A stretch of DNA of 64,000 nucleotides from Pseudonocardiaceae bacterium YIM PH 21723 (lineage in GTDB: Bacteria > Actinomycetota > Actinomycetes > Mycobacteriales > Pseudonocardiaceae), in NCBI GenBank assembly GCA_003600225.1, contig QZFT01000032.1, forward strand, positions 31,273 to 95,272, given 5' to 3'. The notes beneath the pieces are model-generated. The model made no database searches. It worked only from the letters and a program-made list of their open reading frames with translations, and was not told the DNA's origin. The position numbers and the translations under genes were made by a program. This document shows, piece after piece, positions 16,440-28,174 of the stretch (positions are counted from its first letter, which is position 1; the number at the start of each line of letters is the position of its first letter).

Positions 16440-17060
16440 GTGTTCACCGGGATCGTGGAGGAACGCGGGGAGATCCTCGCCGTCGAGCACCTGCCCGACG
16501 CGGCGCGGATCACCATCAAGGGCCCGCTGGTGACCAGCGACGCCAAGCACGGTGACTCCATCGCGGTCAACGGCGTCTGCCTGACGGTGATCGAGAACAA
16601 CGACGGCGCGTTCACCGCCGACGTCATGCACGAGACCCTGGTCCGCTCCAGCCTGGACAAGGCGCACGAGGGCGACCCGGTCAACCTGGAGCGCGCGGCC
16701 GCCGTCGGCCAGCGCCTCGGTGGCCACATCGTGCAGGGCCACGTGGACGGCACCGGCGTGCTGCTGTCCCGCGAGCCCTCCGAGCACTGGACGATCCTGC
16801 GCTTCGGCCTGCAGCACGGCCTGTCCCGCTACCTGGTGGAAAAGGGCTCGATCACCATCGACGGCGTCTCGCTGACCGTGGTGAGCGTCGGCGCCGAGGA
16901 GTTCTCGGTCAGCCTCATCCCGGCCACCCTGGAACTGACCACGCTGGGTGTGATCCGGGTCGGTGACCAGGTCAACCTCGAGGTGGACGTAGTGGCCAAG
17001 TATGTGGAGCGACTGACCCAGGCCCACCTGGCGAAGCCGTCCGAGCTGAAGGGTCTGTAG
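16440..17060 (+). CDS. ribE: Riboflavin synthase, alpha subunit
   Basis: The 206-aa protein has two lumazine-binding barrel repeats, beginning [13 protein letters not shown] and [16 protein letters not shown]. It converts two molecules of 6,7-dimethyl-8-ribityllumazine into riboflavin and a pyrimidine. The GTG at 16440 has AGGGAGAGG as ribosome site. It is the first gene of the ribE-ribBA-ribH run, two bases ahead of ribBA. No FMN riboswitch was recognised in the 66-bp upstream gap. Confidence 0.97.
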   Translation: MFTGIVEERGEILAVEHLPDAARITIKGPLVTSDAKHGDSIAVNGVCLTVIENNDGAFTADVMHETLVRSSLDKAHEGDPVNLERAAAVGQRLGGHIVQGHVDGTGVLLSREPSEHWTILRFGLQHGLSRYLVEKGSITIDGVSLTVVSVGAEEFSVSLIPATLELTTLGVIRVGDQVNLEVDVVAKYVERLTQAHLAKPSELKGL

Positions 17061-17062
17061 AC

Positions 17063-19232
<2,170 letters not shown>

Positions 19233-19255
19233 CCCCGTTGCCGCAGGGTGACCCG

Positions 19256-19284
19256 GCTAGGGAACAGTGGAACCGTTCCCTAGC
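19256..19284. terminator. Hairpin after the riboflavin operon
   Basis: GCTAGGGAAC and its perfect complement GTTCCCTAGC flank a 9-nt loop, 24 bp after the PH-domain gene and just before the Rieske gene. It is probably a terminator, but it could be an operator for the Rieske gene. Confidence 0.6.
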
Positions 19285-19300
19285 TTGAGAGGTACCACCC

Positions 19301-19702
19301 GTGCACGTCCCCACCACACGACGTCAGGTGCTCTGCGGACTGGCCGCCCTGGCCGTGCCCGCGCTCGCCGCCTGCGACTCCGGTACGCCGGCACCGGCCG
19401 CCGCCCCCGGAACCCCACTGGCCAAGGTCGCCGACATCCCGATCGGTGGCGGCACCGTGGTCCAGGTGAACGGTGATCCCGTGCTCCTCGTGCGGGAGAG
19501 CGACACCGTGGTCACCGGTTTCAACGCCGCCTGCCCGCACATCGGCACCCCGGTGAACCCGCCGGTGAACGGCGTCATCGTCTGCCCGAACCACGGCAGC
19601 GAGTTCGCGGCCAAGGACGGCGCGTTGAAGAAGGGGCCGGCGACCGTGGGGCTGTCCCCGGTGAAGGTCGCGGTGAAGGACGGCTCCGTCGTCACCGTCT
19701 GA
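19301..19702 (+). CDS. Exported Rieske [2Fe-2S] lipoprotein
   Basis: The 133-aa protein has a Tat-like N-terminus (TTRRQVLCGLAALAVPALAAC) ending in a lipobox LAAC, then a Rieske domain. Cluster ligands are complete: CPHIGTPV (Cys-x-His) and CPNHGSEF (Cys-x2-His). It should be a membrane-tethered electron carrier outside the cytoplasm; partner enzyme unknown. GTG 19301 has GAGAGG 8 nt upstream. It appears monocistronic and precedes a 660-bp gap. Confidence 0.9.
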   Translation: MHVPTTRRQVLCGLAALAVPALAACDSGTPAPAAAPGTPLAKVADIPIGGGTVVQVNGDPVLLVRESDTVVTGFNAACPHIGTPVNPPVNGVIVCPNHGSEFAAKDGALKKGPATVGLSPVKVAVKDGSVVTV

Positions 19703-20361
19703 CCGTCTTGGGCCGGGTCTGCGTTGGTGGCGAAAGCGGCTTTGGAGGGGGAGACGGGCTTCGGCGCCTGTCTTTCCTGCCTGCGTGTTGGGTGGGGGCA
19801 CGGCGGTCTGGGTCTTCGGGCTGTTGGGGCCGGGTTGGTGCGGTATACGGTCACTGTCCACTGTGGGCATCCACAATGGACGGTCACATCGTGGGATTAC
19901 ACGGCGTGTCGCGCCATTTCTGTATCGTGTCGTCCCAGGTTTCCTTGATCAACGCGGAGTTTGGGCCGGTGGGCGCCCTGGAAGCGTCTTTTAGGGCGCT
20001 TCGCCGAGGGGAGGCGCGCCTTGGCCACGTCGAACGGGAGGAACCCTTCAGGCCCCGCGCAGCTGCCCAGACCACCCAGACCGGCGTGCCCCCACCCAAC
20101 AGCCAGGCAGGAAAGACCCGACCCCGTGTCCGTCTCCTCCTCCAAAGCCCTCTTTCGACAACCGCCAGACCCAACCCCGGCAACCCGCTCACCCTCCGTC
20201 CGGTATAGCGCCGACCGGGTGGCAAACGGACGGCTTACATTGGGCCGAATCGGTGTTCAGAATCACGACAGATGTCTGCCTCGGTTCAGTAACCGCTAGC
20301 GTGAATGTTCGCGGTGTCCCCGACCGCAATCCCGCCTTCGTGTCCATTCGGAGGTTCACCT
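19703..20361. repeat. Non-coding gap with a long imperfect inverted repeat
   Basis: The left arm (about 19708-19812) and right arm (about 20085-20177) are reverse complements with several gaps. Near-identical blocks include GGCTTTGGAGG, TCTTTCCTGCCTG and TGTTGGGTGGGGGCACG. The 270-bp core contains a small hairpin (19856-19881). Because the arms match, similar short spurious peptides (such as LSCL-VGWGH-GLG) appear on both strands; no coding start is supported. The structure is MITE-like or two facing REP-like units. From 20178 to 20361 only the GGAGG site of the next gene is recognisable. Confidence 0.6.
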
Positions 20362-21786
20362 ATGCGAGTGCTGGGCACCCAGCGCGCCAAGCAGCTGCAC
20401 TCCCCGGCCGAGGAGTGGTTGCGGGAGCAGGTGCTGCACACCTCGTACGGCAGCACGCTGCCCGGTTTGGCGTACTTCGGCGTGTCCGTTCCCGTCGGCG
20501 GCCTGTCGGTGGATCGGGTGGACGCGCTGCTGTTCACCCCGCACGCGCTGCTGGTCGTCGCCGTGCGGGAGATCCCCTGGTACCGGGGCGGGAACCTGTT
20601 CGCCCCGGCGGGCTCGGCGTGGACCATCGAGGGCATCGACGCCGGATTCACCTGTAAGGGCGCGGCCAATCCGGGGCAGGGCGTCTCCCGGGCGATCTAC
20701 GCCTTACGGGAGCACCTGTACGCGCACGACCTGGACGACGGCGAGGCGGACGGCGGCGGCCTGCACGGGCTCGTGTGCGTGGCCGGCCCGCAGATGAAGA
20801 TCCGCCGGAACCGGCAGGACCGGCGCACCGCCGAGTATCTGATCAGCACCGGGGACATCACCGAGATCCGCAAAGCCGTCGCCCGTGCCGAGCGGCGCGT
20901 CCAGGCCAGGGGAGCGCGGCCGTGGACCCGGCAGCGGGTCCTCGAAGTGATGGACTGCCTGCACCTGCACTACGACGCGCCGACGCCGCTGGCCCTGGTC
21001 CGCGAGGGCTTCGGCAGCGAACCCGGCTCCGAGCCGGTGGAGATCCCCGAAGAGGAGCTGTTCGAGCAGATCTTCGACGGCCCTCCGCTGCCTACCCCCA
21101 CACCCACCCTCTTCTCGGTGCCCGCACCGGAACCCGAGCCCGAGCCCGAATCCGAACCGGAGCCGGCACCGAAGCGGGTGGACGAGGTCGCCGGGCTGCG
21201 TGCGGCCATAAGGTACCGGCCCAGTGACAGCCCGCTCGTGGTGATGGCACTCGGATTAGGTGTGCCGGCCGCCGTGCTGGTGACCCTGGTGGTGCTGCTC
21301 GTACAGCAGGTCTGGGACGCGGTGCCGTCCGCCGACGCGGTCGCCGGCATCGGGCAGAGCCCGGAGCGGAAGCCCGGTGGGATGGAGTTCTCCAAGCCCA
21401 GCCCGGAATACCGGATCTCCGGTGCGCAGGCCGCCGGCGAGTGCCTGGCGCTGTCCACCGCCGCCGTGCACGACCAGCTGGCCGTCAAGCCCTGCGACAA
21501 CGTGACCAGGACCAGCTACACCGCCACGGTGGACGGCCGGGCCATCCAGGTCTCGGTGACCACCCTCGGCATGCCGACCACCTCCGCCGCCCAGCGGGTG
21601 AGCTACCTGATCGACTCCGGCGACAAGGGCACCGTGCTCAACCCCGGCGAGGCGCCGGGCGGTCCCAGTGGCGTGGTGCTCGACCGCCGGTTCGCGGAGC
21701 TGACCATCGCCCGCAGTCATCCGGCCGACGGTGCCCCCATCGATCAGGAACTCCTCGACCGGGCCGCCAAGGAATCGCTGCCGTAG
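20362..21786 (+). CDS. Membrane protein with NERD-like N-terminal region
   Basis: The 474-aa protein has an excellent ribosome site (GGAGG, 7 nt before the ATG). Residues 10-200 resemble a nuclease-related (NERD) or other restriction-fold domain (VDALLFTPHALLVVAVREIP), but the catalytic residues were not confirmed. A Pro/Glu-rich linker (residues 230-275) leads to one transmembrane helix (VVMALGLGVPAAVLVTLVVL) and an exported-side C-terminal region with two cysteines. The topology suggests a cytoplasmic N-terminus. The function is unknown and the domain call is tentative. Confidence 0.6.
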   Translation: MRVLGTQRAKQLHSPAEEWLREQVLHTSYGSTLPGLAYFGVSVPVGGLSVDRVDALLFTPHALLVVAVREIPWYRGGNLFAPAGSAWTIEGIDAGFTCKGAANPGQGVSRAIYALREHLYAHDLDDGEADGGGLHGLVCVAGPQMKIRRNRQDRRTAEYLISTGDITEIRKAVARAERRVQARGARPWTRQRVLEVMDCLHLHYDAPTPLALVREGFGSEPGSEPVEIPEEELFEQIFDGPPLPTPTPTLFSVPAPEPEPEPESEPEPAPKRVDEVAGLRAAIRYRPSDSPLVVMALGLGVPAAVLVTLVVLLVQQVWDAVPSADAVAGIGQSPERKPGGMEFSKPSPEYRISGAQAAGECLALSTAAVHDQLAVKPCDNVTRTSYTATVDGRAIQVSVTTLGMPTTSAAQRVSYLIDSGDKGTVLNPGEAPGGPSGVVLDRRFAELTIARSHPADGAPIDQELLDRAAKESLP

Positions 21787-21798
21787 ACATCAGCGGAG

Positions 21799-21820
21799 TG
21801 TCAGACCCCGGGACTAGTGT
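21799..21820 (+). promoter_or_regulatory. PafBC-type (RecA-independent) damage promoter
   Basis: TGTCAGAC, 8 bp, TAGTGT matches the mycobacterial RecA-NDp/PafBC consensus TGTCRgtg-N8-TAnnnT. The -10 ends 8 nt before the ATG at 21829, so the message would be leaderless or nearly so. Essentially the same sequence precedes uvrC and egtA. Confidence 0.75.
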
Positions 21821-21828
21821 CGGGAGAC

Positions 21829-22254
21829 ATGGCACTCACTGTTGAGGAACGAGAGAGCTTTCTGGCCGAGGCGCACATCGGGGCGCTGGCGGTGCACTGG
21901 CGGGACGGGCGCGCCCCGCTGAACGTGCCGATCTGGTACCAGTACACGCCCGGCGGTGAGCTGTGGGTTCTGACCGGGCCCGGTTCGCACAAGGCCAAGG
22001 CGATCCAGCAGGCGGGCCGGTTCAGCCTGATGGTGCAGCGGGTCCAGCCCTCGGTGCGCTATGTATCGGTGGAGGGTCCGGTGACGCGGATCGTCCCCGC
22101 CACTGCAGAGCAGTCTCGCGAGATGGCGGAGCGATACCTGCCCGCGGAGCGGGTCGAGGAATGGCTGGAGTACGAACGCACCGAGCTCGGGGAGAGCGTG
22201 GCCATCTATCTGCGCCCGGAGCGCTGGCTGTCCGCCGACATGGGAGCGGCCTGA
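21829..22254 (+). CDS. PPOX-class FMN/F420-type oxidoreductase, first copy
   Basis: The 141-aa protein is of the pyridoxamine-5'-phosphate-oxidase-like split-barrel group ([53 protein letters not shown]). These enzymes use FMN or F420 and the substrate is not predictable. The ATG at 21829 is preferred because a GTG at 21817 would fall inside the -10 box. The stop overlaps the ATG of a close tandem duplicate. Placement under a damage-type promoter suggests a stress role (inference). Confidence 0.8.
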   Translation: MALTVEERESFLAEAHIGALAVHWRDGRAPLNVPIWYQYTPGGELWVLTGPGSHKAKAIQQAGRFSLMVQRVQPSVRYVSVEGPVTRIVPATAEQSREMAERYLPAERVEEWLEYERTELGESVAIYLRPERWLSADMGAA

Positions 22255-22673
22255 TGCCACTGAGTAAAGAGGAACGGGAGAGCTTCCTGGCCGAGCCGCA
22301 CATCGGCGCGTTGTCCGTGGCGTGGCGACCCGATCGTGCGCCGCTCAACATTCCGCTCTGGTACCAGTACGCGCCCGGTGGCGAGCTGTGGATCTACACC
22401 CAGCCGGAGTCCGTCAAGGGTAAGGCGATCAGGGCAGCCGGCCGGTTCAGCCTGATGGCACAGCGGGTCCAGCCCACGGTCCGCTACGTGTCCGTGGAGG
22501 GGCCGGTGACCCGGATCGAACCCGGTAACCCAGAGCTGTCCCGGGAGATCGCCGCTCGTTACCTGCCCGCCGAACGGGTGGCGGAGTACGTGGAGTTCGA
22601 ACGCACCCAGCTGGGCGAGATGATCGCCGTCCACCTGCGACCTGAGCACTGGTTCTCCGGCGACATGGGCTGA
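22254..22673 (+). CDS. PPOX-class FMN/F420-type oxidoreductase, second copy
   Basis: The 139-aa tandem paralogue of the preceding gene overlaps it by 1 bp (TGATG). Nearly every motif is repeated: [77 protein letters not shown]. Two adjacent copies suggest a heterodimer or recent duplication with specialisation. Confidence 0.8.
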   Translation: MPLSKEERESFLAEPHIGALSVAWRPDRAPLNIPLWYQYAPGGELWIYTQPESVKGKAIRAAGRFSLMAQRVQPTVRYVSVEGPVTRIEPGNPELSREIAARYLPAERVAEYVEFERTQLGEMIAVHLRPEHWFSGDMG

Positions 22674-22687
22674 GCCCGGCCAAGGAC

Positions 22688-22709
22688 TGTCAGACCCCGG
22701 TCGTAGTCT
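22688..22709 (+). promoter_or_regulatory. PafBC-type promoter of uvrC
   Basis: TGTCAGAC, 8 bp, TAGTCT sits so that the GTG of uvrC is 8 nt past the -10, implying a leaderless message. Damage control of an excision-repair gene is expected from mycobacterial PafBC regulons. Confidence 0.8.
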
Positions 22710-22716
22710 TGACGGC

Positions 22717-24672
22717 GTGGCTGATCCATCGACATACCGCCCCGCGACGGGCAGCATCCCGGAGCAACCCGGCGTCTACAAGTTCCGCGACGCCGGGAGC
22801 CGGGTGATCTATGTCGGCAAGGCGAAAAGCCTGCGCAGCCGCCTGAACTCGTACTTCGCCGACCTCACCACGCTGCACCCGCGCACCCGGCAGATGGTGA
22901 CCACCGCGGCCAACGTCGAGTGGACCGTGGTGGGCACCGAGGTCGAGGCGCTGCAGCTCGAGTACAACTGGATCAAGGAGTTCGATCCGCGGTTCAACGT
23001 CCGGTACCGGGACGACAAGTCCTATCCGATGCTGGCCGTGACCATGAACGAGGAGTACCCGCGGCTGCACGTCTACCGGGGCCCGCGACGCAAGGGCGTC
23101 CGCTACTTCGGTCCGTACTCGCACGCGTGGGCCATCCGGGAGACCCTCGACCTGCTGCTCCGGGTCTTCCCGGCCCGCACCTGTTCGAACGGCGTGTTCA
23201 AGCGGCACGGGCAGATCGGCCGGCCCTGCCTGCTCGGCTACATCGACAAGTGCTCGGCGCCCTGCGTCGGCACGGTGACCGCCGAGCAGCACCGGGCGAT
23301 CGTCGACGACTTCTGCGACTTCCTGGCGGGCAAGACCGACGGCATGATCCGGCGGCTGGAGAAGGAGATGACCGCCGCCGCGGCCGAGCTGGAGTTCGAG
23401 CGCGCCGCTCGGCTGCGGGACGATCTGGACGCCCTCCGGCGCGCGGTGGAGAAGCAGGCCGTGGTGCTCGGCGACGGCACCGACGCCGATGTGGTGGCCT
23501 TCGCCCAGGACGACCTGCAGGCCGCCGTCCAGGTGTTCCACGTCCGCGGCGGCCGGGTTCGCGGCCAGCGCGGCTGGATCGTGGACAAGCTGCCGGACAT
23601 GGACGAGTCCGCCACCGAGCACCTCGTCGACCAGTTCCTCACCCAGTTCTACGGCGAGCAGGCGGCGCTGGGGGACGGCGCCCCGGTGCCGAAACTCGTG
23701 GTGGTGCCGGAACTTCCGGCCGACGCCGAGGCGGTCACCGAGTGGCTGTCCGGGCTGCGGGGCAGCCGGGTCGCCCTGCGGGTGGCCCAGCGCGGGGACA
23801 TGCGGGCGCTCGCCGAGACCGTGCAGCGCAACGCGGCTGATGCCTTCCAGCAGCACAAACTCAAGCGGGCCAGTGACCTCACCGCGCGGTCGGCGGCGTT
23901 GTCGGAACTGCAGGACGCGTTGTACCTGGACTCCGCGCCGCTGCGCATCGAGTGCGTCGACGTCTCGCACGTGCAGGGCACCGATGTGGTGGCCTCGCTG
24001 GTGGTCTTCGAGGACGGGTTGCCGCGCAAGTCGGAGTACCGCCGGTTCGCCATCCGCGGCGGGTTCGAAGGCCGTGCCGAAGGGGACGTCGGCGGCGATG
24101 TGGGTTCCATCGCCGAGGTGGTCCGCCGCCGGTTCAAGCACCACGCCTCCGGCGAACCGGACCCAGAGAATCCCAACCCGGGCATCGATCCGACCACCGG
24201 AAAACCCCGCCGATTCGCCTATCCGCCGAACCTGCTGGTGGTCGACGGTGGCGCCCCGCAGGTGGCCGCGGCGGCCGATGTACTGGCCGAGCTGGGCGTC
24301 ACGGATGTGGCGATCATCGGCCTCGCCAAGCGATTGGAGGAGGTGTGGCTACCCGGCGAACCGGACCCGGCTATCCTCGGTCGTACCAGCGAGGCCCTCT
24401 ACCTCCTACAACGCGTACGCGATGAGGCGCACCGCTTCGCCATCGGTTACCACCGGCAGAAGCGGTCCAAGCGCATGATCGAGTCCGTGCTGGATGACGT
24501 GCCGGGGCTCGGCGAGGTGCGGCGAGCGGCGCTGCTCAAGCACTTCGGTTCGGTGAAGCAGCTCCGGGCGGCGAGCGTTGACGCGATCAGCGAGGCCCCG
24601 GGGGTGGGTATGGCCACCGCCCAGGCCGTACACGCCGCGCTGGCCAAGGCTTACGCGAAAGAACTGAAATAG
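22717..24672 (+). CDS. uvrC: UvrABC excinuclease subunit C
   Basis: The 651-aa protein incises damaged DNA on both sides of a lesion in nucleotide excision repair. It has the N-terminal GIY-YIG nuclease ([20 protein letters not shown]), a UVR motif around residue 215-245 that contacts UvrB, an RNase H-like C-terminal nuclease ([39 protein letters not shown]) and a helix-hairpin-helix tail ([20 protein letters not shown]). The GTG start lies just past a PafBC-type promoter. rapZ follows 11 bp later. Confidence 0.97.
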   Translation: MADPSTYRPATGSIPEQPGVYKFRDAGSRVIYVGKAKSLRSRLNSYFADLTTLHPRTRQMVTTAANVEWTVVGTEVEALQLEYNWIKEFDPRFNVRYRDDKSYPMLAVTMNEEYPRLHVYRGPRRKGVRYFGPYSHAWAIRETLDLLLRVFPARTCSNGVFKRHGQIGRPCLLGYIDKCSAPCVGTVTAEQHRAIVDDFCDFLAGKTDGMIRRLEKEMTAAAAELEFERAARLRDDLDALRRAVEKQAVVLGDGTDADVVAFAQDDLQAAVQVFHVRGGRVRGQRGWIVDKLPDMDESATEHLVDQFLTQFYGEQAALGDGAPVPKLVVVPELPADAEAVTEWLSGLRGSRVALRVAQRGDMRALAETVQRNAADAFQQHKLKRASDLTARSAALSELQDALYLDSAPLRIECVDVSHVQGTDVVASLVVFEDGLPRKSEYRRFAIRGGFEGRAEGDVGGDVGSIAEVVRRRFKHHASGEPDPENPNPGIDPTTGKPRRFAYPPNLLVVDGGAPQVAAAADVLAELGVTDVAIIGLAKRLEEVWLPGEPDPAILGRTSEALYLLQRVRDEAHRFAIGYHRQKRSKRMIESVLDDVPGLGEVRRAALLKHFGSVKQLRAASVDAISEAPGVGMATAQAVHAALAKAYAKELK

Positions 24673-24683
24673 GAGAAGAACCG

Positions 24684-25574
24684 GTGGCTGAAGAGCAGTC
24701 CGGCATCGAGGTCGCGGTGGTGACCGGCCTGTCCGGCGCCGGCCGCAGCACGGCGGCCAAGTGTCTGGAGGACCTTGGCTGGTTCGTGGTGGACAACCTG
24801 CCACCCGAGCTGATCTCCACCATGGTGGAGCTGGGTGCCCGGGCCCGCGGCGCGATCACCCGCGTCGCCGTGGTGATGGACATGCGCAGCCGCGCCTTCA
24901 CCGACGACCTGGCCTCGGTGATCAAGGACCTGGACGCCAGCGGCTACAAGCCGAAGGTGCTGTTCCTGGAGGCCACCGACGCCGTGCTGATCCGCCGGTT
25001 CGAGGGCGTCCGCCGCTCGCACCCGTTGCAGGGCGACGGCCGGCTGGCCGACGGCATCGAGATCGAGCGCCAGCTGCTCACCCCGCTGCGTGAGGAGGCC
25101 GACCTGGTGCTCGACACCACCGGCCTGTCCGTGCACCAGCTGCGGGCCAAGATCGAGGACGCCTTCGGTTCCGAGTCCAGCGCCCGGACCCGGGTCACCG
25201 TGCTGTCCTTCGGCTACAAGTACGGCCTGCCGATGGACGCCGATCTGGTGATGGACGTGCGATTTCTGCCGAACCCGTTCTGGATCCCCGAACTTCGGGA
25301 TCTGACCGGGCTGGACGGCGAGGTCTCCAACTACGTCATGGGCCAGGAGGGCGCGGAGGAGTTCCTGCGCCGCTACGAGGAACTGCTGCACCTGGTCGGC
25401 GCCGGCTACCGGCGTGAGGGCAAGCGGTACCTGACCCTGGCGATCGGCTGCACCGGCGGCAAGCACCGCAGCGTCGCGATCTCCGAGGAGCTCGCCCGCA
25501 GGCTCACCGCCTCCGACAACGGCAAGAACGCCATGGCGGTCAAGGTCGTGCACCGGGATCTGGGGCGCGAGTGA
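24684..25574 (+). CDS. rapZ: RapZ-type nucleotide-binding protein
   Basis: The 296-aa P-loop protein (Walker A in VVTGLSGAGRSTAAKCLED) has the family motifs WFVVDNLPPELI, LFLEATDAVLIRRFEGVRRSHP and the C-terminal IGCTGGKHRSV. In E. coli the homologue binds small RNAs that control amino-sugar synthesis; in actinobacteria it always neighbours yvcK and whiA but its role is less clear. GTG start with AGGAG. The stop overlaps the yvcK GTG. Confidence 0.95.
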   Translation: MAEEQSGIEVAVVTGLSGAGRSTAAKCLEDLGWFVVDNLPPELISTMVELGARARGAITRVAVVMDMRSRAFTDDLASVIKDLDASGYKPKVLFLEATDAVLIRRFEGVRRSHPLQGDGRLADGIEIERQLLTPLREEADLVLDTTGLSVHQLRAKIEDAFGSESSARTRVTVLSFGYKYGLPMDADLVMDVRFLPNPFWIPELRDLTGLDGEVSNYVMGQEGAEEFLRRYEELLHLVGAGYRREGKRYLTLAIGCTGGKHRSVAISEELARRLTASDNGKNAMAVKVVHRDLGRE

Positions 25575-26572
25575 CCCTGAGCAACACCCCTGCACTACCT
25601 AATTTCCGGGCCGTCGCACTGGGCGGCGGCCACGGACTACAGATCACCCTGTCCGCACTGCGCAAACTGACCACCGAGGTCACCGCCGTGGTCACCGTCG
25701 CCGACGACGGCGGATCCTCCGGCCGGCTGCGCCGCGAACTGGGGCTGCTGCCGCCCGGTGACCTGCGCAAGGCCATGGAGGCCCTCGCCGCGGGCGACAA
25801 GGAAAGCCAGCTGTGGGCCACGGTGTTCCAGCACCGGTTCGGCGGCAGCGGCGCACTGGCCGGGCACGCCGTGGGCAACCTGCTCCTAGCGGGCCTGCTG
25901 GAGATCACCGAGGACCCGGTCACCGCGCTGGACGAGGCGCGCAGGCTGCTCGGTGTCACCGGACGGGTGCTCCCGATGTCACCCGACCCGTTGGATATTG
26001 AGGCCGACGTGACCGGGTTGGATGAGGATCCGGCGGCGGTCCGGCGGATCCGCGGACAGGTCGCCGTGGCCACGACGCCAGGCCAGGTGCAACGCATCCG
26101 GCTGTGCCGCGTGGTGGACGATCCGCGGCTGTCCGACGAGCGTCCCCGCGCCTGTCCGGAGGCGGTACAGGCGGTGATGGACGCCGATCTGGTGCTGCTC
26201 GGACCCGGCTCCTGGTTCACCAGCGTGCTGCCCCATCTGCTGGTCGACGAACTGCACGAAGCCCTGGTCCGGACTACCGCACGCCGGGTCGTGGTGCTCA
26301 ATCTTGTCCCGCAACCGGGTGAGACCGCGGGTTTTTCCCCGGAACAGCACTTGCACGTATTGTCCGAGCACGCACCCCGGCTCCGGGTCGACGCGGTCGT
26401 CGCCGATGTGGATTCGGTCCCGACCCCCGATCGGCTCCGCAGCGCGTGCGCCGAGATGGGCGCCCAGGTCGTGCTGGACCGCATCAGCACGCCGGGTGTC
26501 CGCGGCAGACACGACGCGGACGCACTGGCTGCCGCATTGGCTCGCACCACAGAGGAGGACGCGTGGCGATGA
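25571..26572 (+). CDS. yvcK: YvcK/GlmR-family gluconeogenesis factor
   Basis: The 333-aa CofD-like fold protein has [46 protein letters not shown] and [16 protein letters not shown]. It binds UDP-sugars and balances carbon flow into cell-wall precursors in other Gram-positives. It overlaps rapZ at its start and whiA at its end, giving a tightly coupled rapZ-yvcK-whiA operon. Confidence 0.95.
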   Translation: MTLSNTPALPNFRAVALGGGHGLQITLSALRKLTTEVTAVVTVADDGGSSGRLRRELGLLPPGDLRKAMEALAAGDKESQLWATVFQHRFGGSGALAGHAVGNLLLAGLLEITEDPVTALDEARRLLGVTGRVLPMSPDPLDIEADVTGLDEDPAAVRRIRGQVAVATTPGQVQRIRLCRVVDDPRLSDERPRACPEAVQAVMDADLVLLGPGSWFTSVLPHLLVDELHEALVRTTARRVVVLNLVPQPGETAGFSPEQHLHVLSEHAPRLRVDAVVADVDSVPTPDRLRSACAEMGAQVVLDRISTPGVRGRHDADALAAALARTTEEDAWR

Positions 26573-27549
26573 CCGCTGCGGTCAAGGATGAACTCAGCAG
26601 GCTGACCGTCACCAAGACCTGCTGCCGCCGAGCCGAGGTCTCGTCGCTGCTGCGGTTCGCCGGTGGCCTGCACATCGTTGCCGGACGGGTGGTCGTCGAG
26701 GCCGAGCTGGACAGTGGCTCGACCGCGCGCCGCCTGCGCAAGGAGATCCACGAGCTGTTCGGCCACGCCTCCGACGTGCACGTGATCACCTCCGGTGGCC
26801 TGCGCAAGGGCACCCGGTACGTGGTCCGCGTGGTCAAGGACGGCGACGGGCTCGCCCGGCAGACCGGCCTGCTGGACACCCGCGGCCGCCCGGTGCGGGG
26901 CCTGCCCGCGCACGTGGTCTCCGGTGGCGTCTGTGACGCCGAGGCCGCCTGGCGTGGCGCGTTCCTGGCCCACGGCTCGCTCACCGAGCCCGGCCGGTCC
27001 TCGTCGATGGAGGTCACCTGCCCCGGTCCCGAGGCCGCGCTCGCCCTGGTGGGTGCCGCTCGCCGGCTGGGCGTGCAGGCCAAGTCCCGTGAGGTGCGCG
27101 GCGCCGACCGGGTCGTGGTCCGCGACGGCGACGCCATCGGCGCGCTGCTGACCAAGCTCGGCGCGCACGACAGCGTGATGGCCTGGGAGGAACGCCGGAT
27201 GCGCCGCGAGGTGCGGGCGACGGCGAACCGGCTCGCCAACTTCGACGACGCCAACCTGCGCCGCTCGGCGCGGGCCGCCGTGGCCGCCGCCGCCCGGGTG
27301 GAGCGCGCGCTGGAACTGCTCGGCCCGGAGGCACCGCACCACCTGGTGGTCGCCGGTTCGCTGCGGTTGCAGCACCGGCAGGCCTCGCTGGAGGAACTGG
27401 GCCAGCTGGCCGACCCGCCGATGACCAAGGACGCGGTGGCCGGCCGTATAAGGCGTCTCCTGGCGATGGCCGACAAGCGGGCCCGCGAGCTGAACGTTCC
27501 GGACACGGAATCCGCCGTCACAGCAGACATGCTCGAAGGAGACGAGTAA
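26563..27549 (+). CDS. whiA: Sporulation/cell-division regulator WhiA
   Basis: The 328-aa product has a LAGLIDADG-like N-terminal domain and a C-terminal helix-turn-helix ([35 protein letters not shown]). In Streptomyces it works with WhiB to switch on division genes during sporulation. GTG at 26563 gives the usual [11 protein letters not shown] start and follows GAGGAGG; ATG at 26569 is the alternative. It is the last gene of the uvrC-rapZ-yvcK-whiA run. The gap-pgk-tpi genes that often follow are missing here. Confidence 0.96.
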   Translation: MAMTAAVKDELSRLTVTKTCCRRAEVSSLLRFAGGLHIVAGRVVVEAELDSGSTARRLRKEIHELFGHASDVHVITSGGLRKGTRYVVRVVKDGDGLARQTGLLDTRGRPVRGLPAHVVSGGVCDAEAAWRGAFLAHGSLTEPGRSSSMEVTCPGPEAALALVGAARRLGVQAKSREVRGADRVVVRDGDAIGALLTKLGAHDSVMAWEERRMRREVRATANRLANFDDANLRRSARAAVAAAARVERALELLGPEAPHHLVVAGSLRLQHRQASLEELGQLADPPMTKDAVAGRIRRLLAMADKRARELNVPDTESAVTADMLEGDE

Positions 27550-27580
27550 AACCCGGTAGTAGCTGGCAGAATCGATAACC

Positions 27581-28174
27581 GTGCCGAAGATCATTGGCGG
27601 CTCGCTCGCCGAGCACCGTGCGCAGACCCGGGAACGCATCTTCACCGCGTTCGCCGGTCTGCTGTACGAGCGCGGCTTCGACGCGGTCACCCTGTCCGAG
27701 ATCGCCACGGCCGCCGGTGTCGGCCGCACGGCGATGTACAACCACTTCCCGGACAAGGAATCGCTGCTGGTCGCCTACGCGATCGAGGAGACCGAGCGCT
27801 ACCTGACCGGCCTGCGGTCCGCGTTGCGTGAGGTGGAGACCCCGGTCGACTCCCTGGCGACCTTTATCCGGTACCAGCTGCGGCTGTTCAGCAGCCAGCA
27901 CCTGCCACCGGGCGCGGCGCTGCGGTCGCTGCTGTCCGAGCAGGCCTTCGCGCAGATGCGGGAACACGCGGCGGCCATCGAGGACACGCTGCGGGACATC
28001 CTCAAGACCGGCCAGCAGACCGGCGCCTTCCAGCTGATCTCGGTGAACGAGACGGTGATACTGGTGAACGCGGTGCTCTCCGGCCGGTCGCTCACCGGGG
28101 TGACCGGGGCGGAGCTGGACGCGGCCATCGAGTCCACGGTCGCCTTCGTGTTACGGGCCGTCGGCGCCGAATGA
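27581..28174 (+). CDS. TetR-family transcriptional regulator
   Basis: The 197-aa protein has an N-terminal TetR helix-turn-helix (RERIFTAFAGLLYERGFDAV, TLSEIATAAGVGRTAMYNHFPDKESLL) and an all-helical ligand domain. The stop overlaps the menC start (ATGA), so the two are co-transcribed. Whether it controls menaquinone synthesis or only itself is unknown. Confidence 0.9.
   Translation: MPKIIGGSLAEHRAQTRERIFTAFAGLLYERGFDAVTLSEIATAAGVGRTAMYNHFPDKESLLVAYAIEETERYLTGLRSALREVETPVDSLATFIRYQLRLFSSQHLPPGAALRSLLSEQAFAQMREHAAAIEDTLRDILKTGQQTGAFQLISVNETVILVNAVLSGRSLTGVTGAELDAAIESTVAFVLRAVGAE

Noticed and set aside
19724..20145. Small mirrored ORFs in the 660-bp gap
   Set aside because: The same peptide pattern appears on both strands because of the inverted repeat; no ribosome sites.
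25540..27756. 738-codon open frame opposite rapZ-yvcK-whiA
   Set aside because: Three conserved genes occupy the other strand with overlapping starts and stops.
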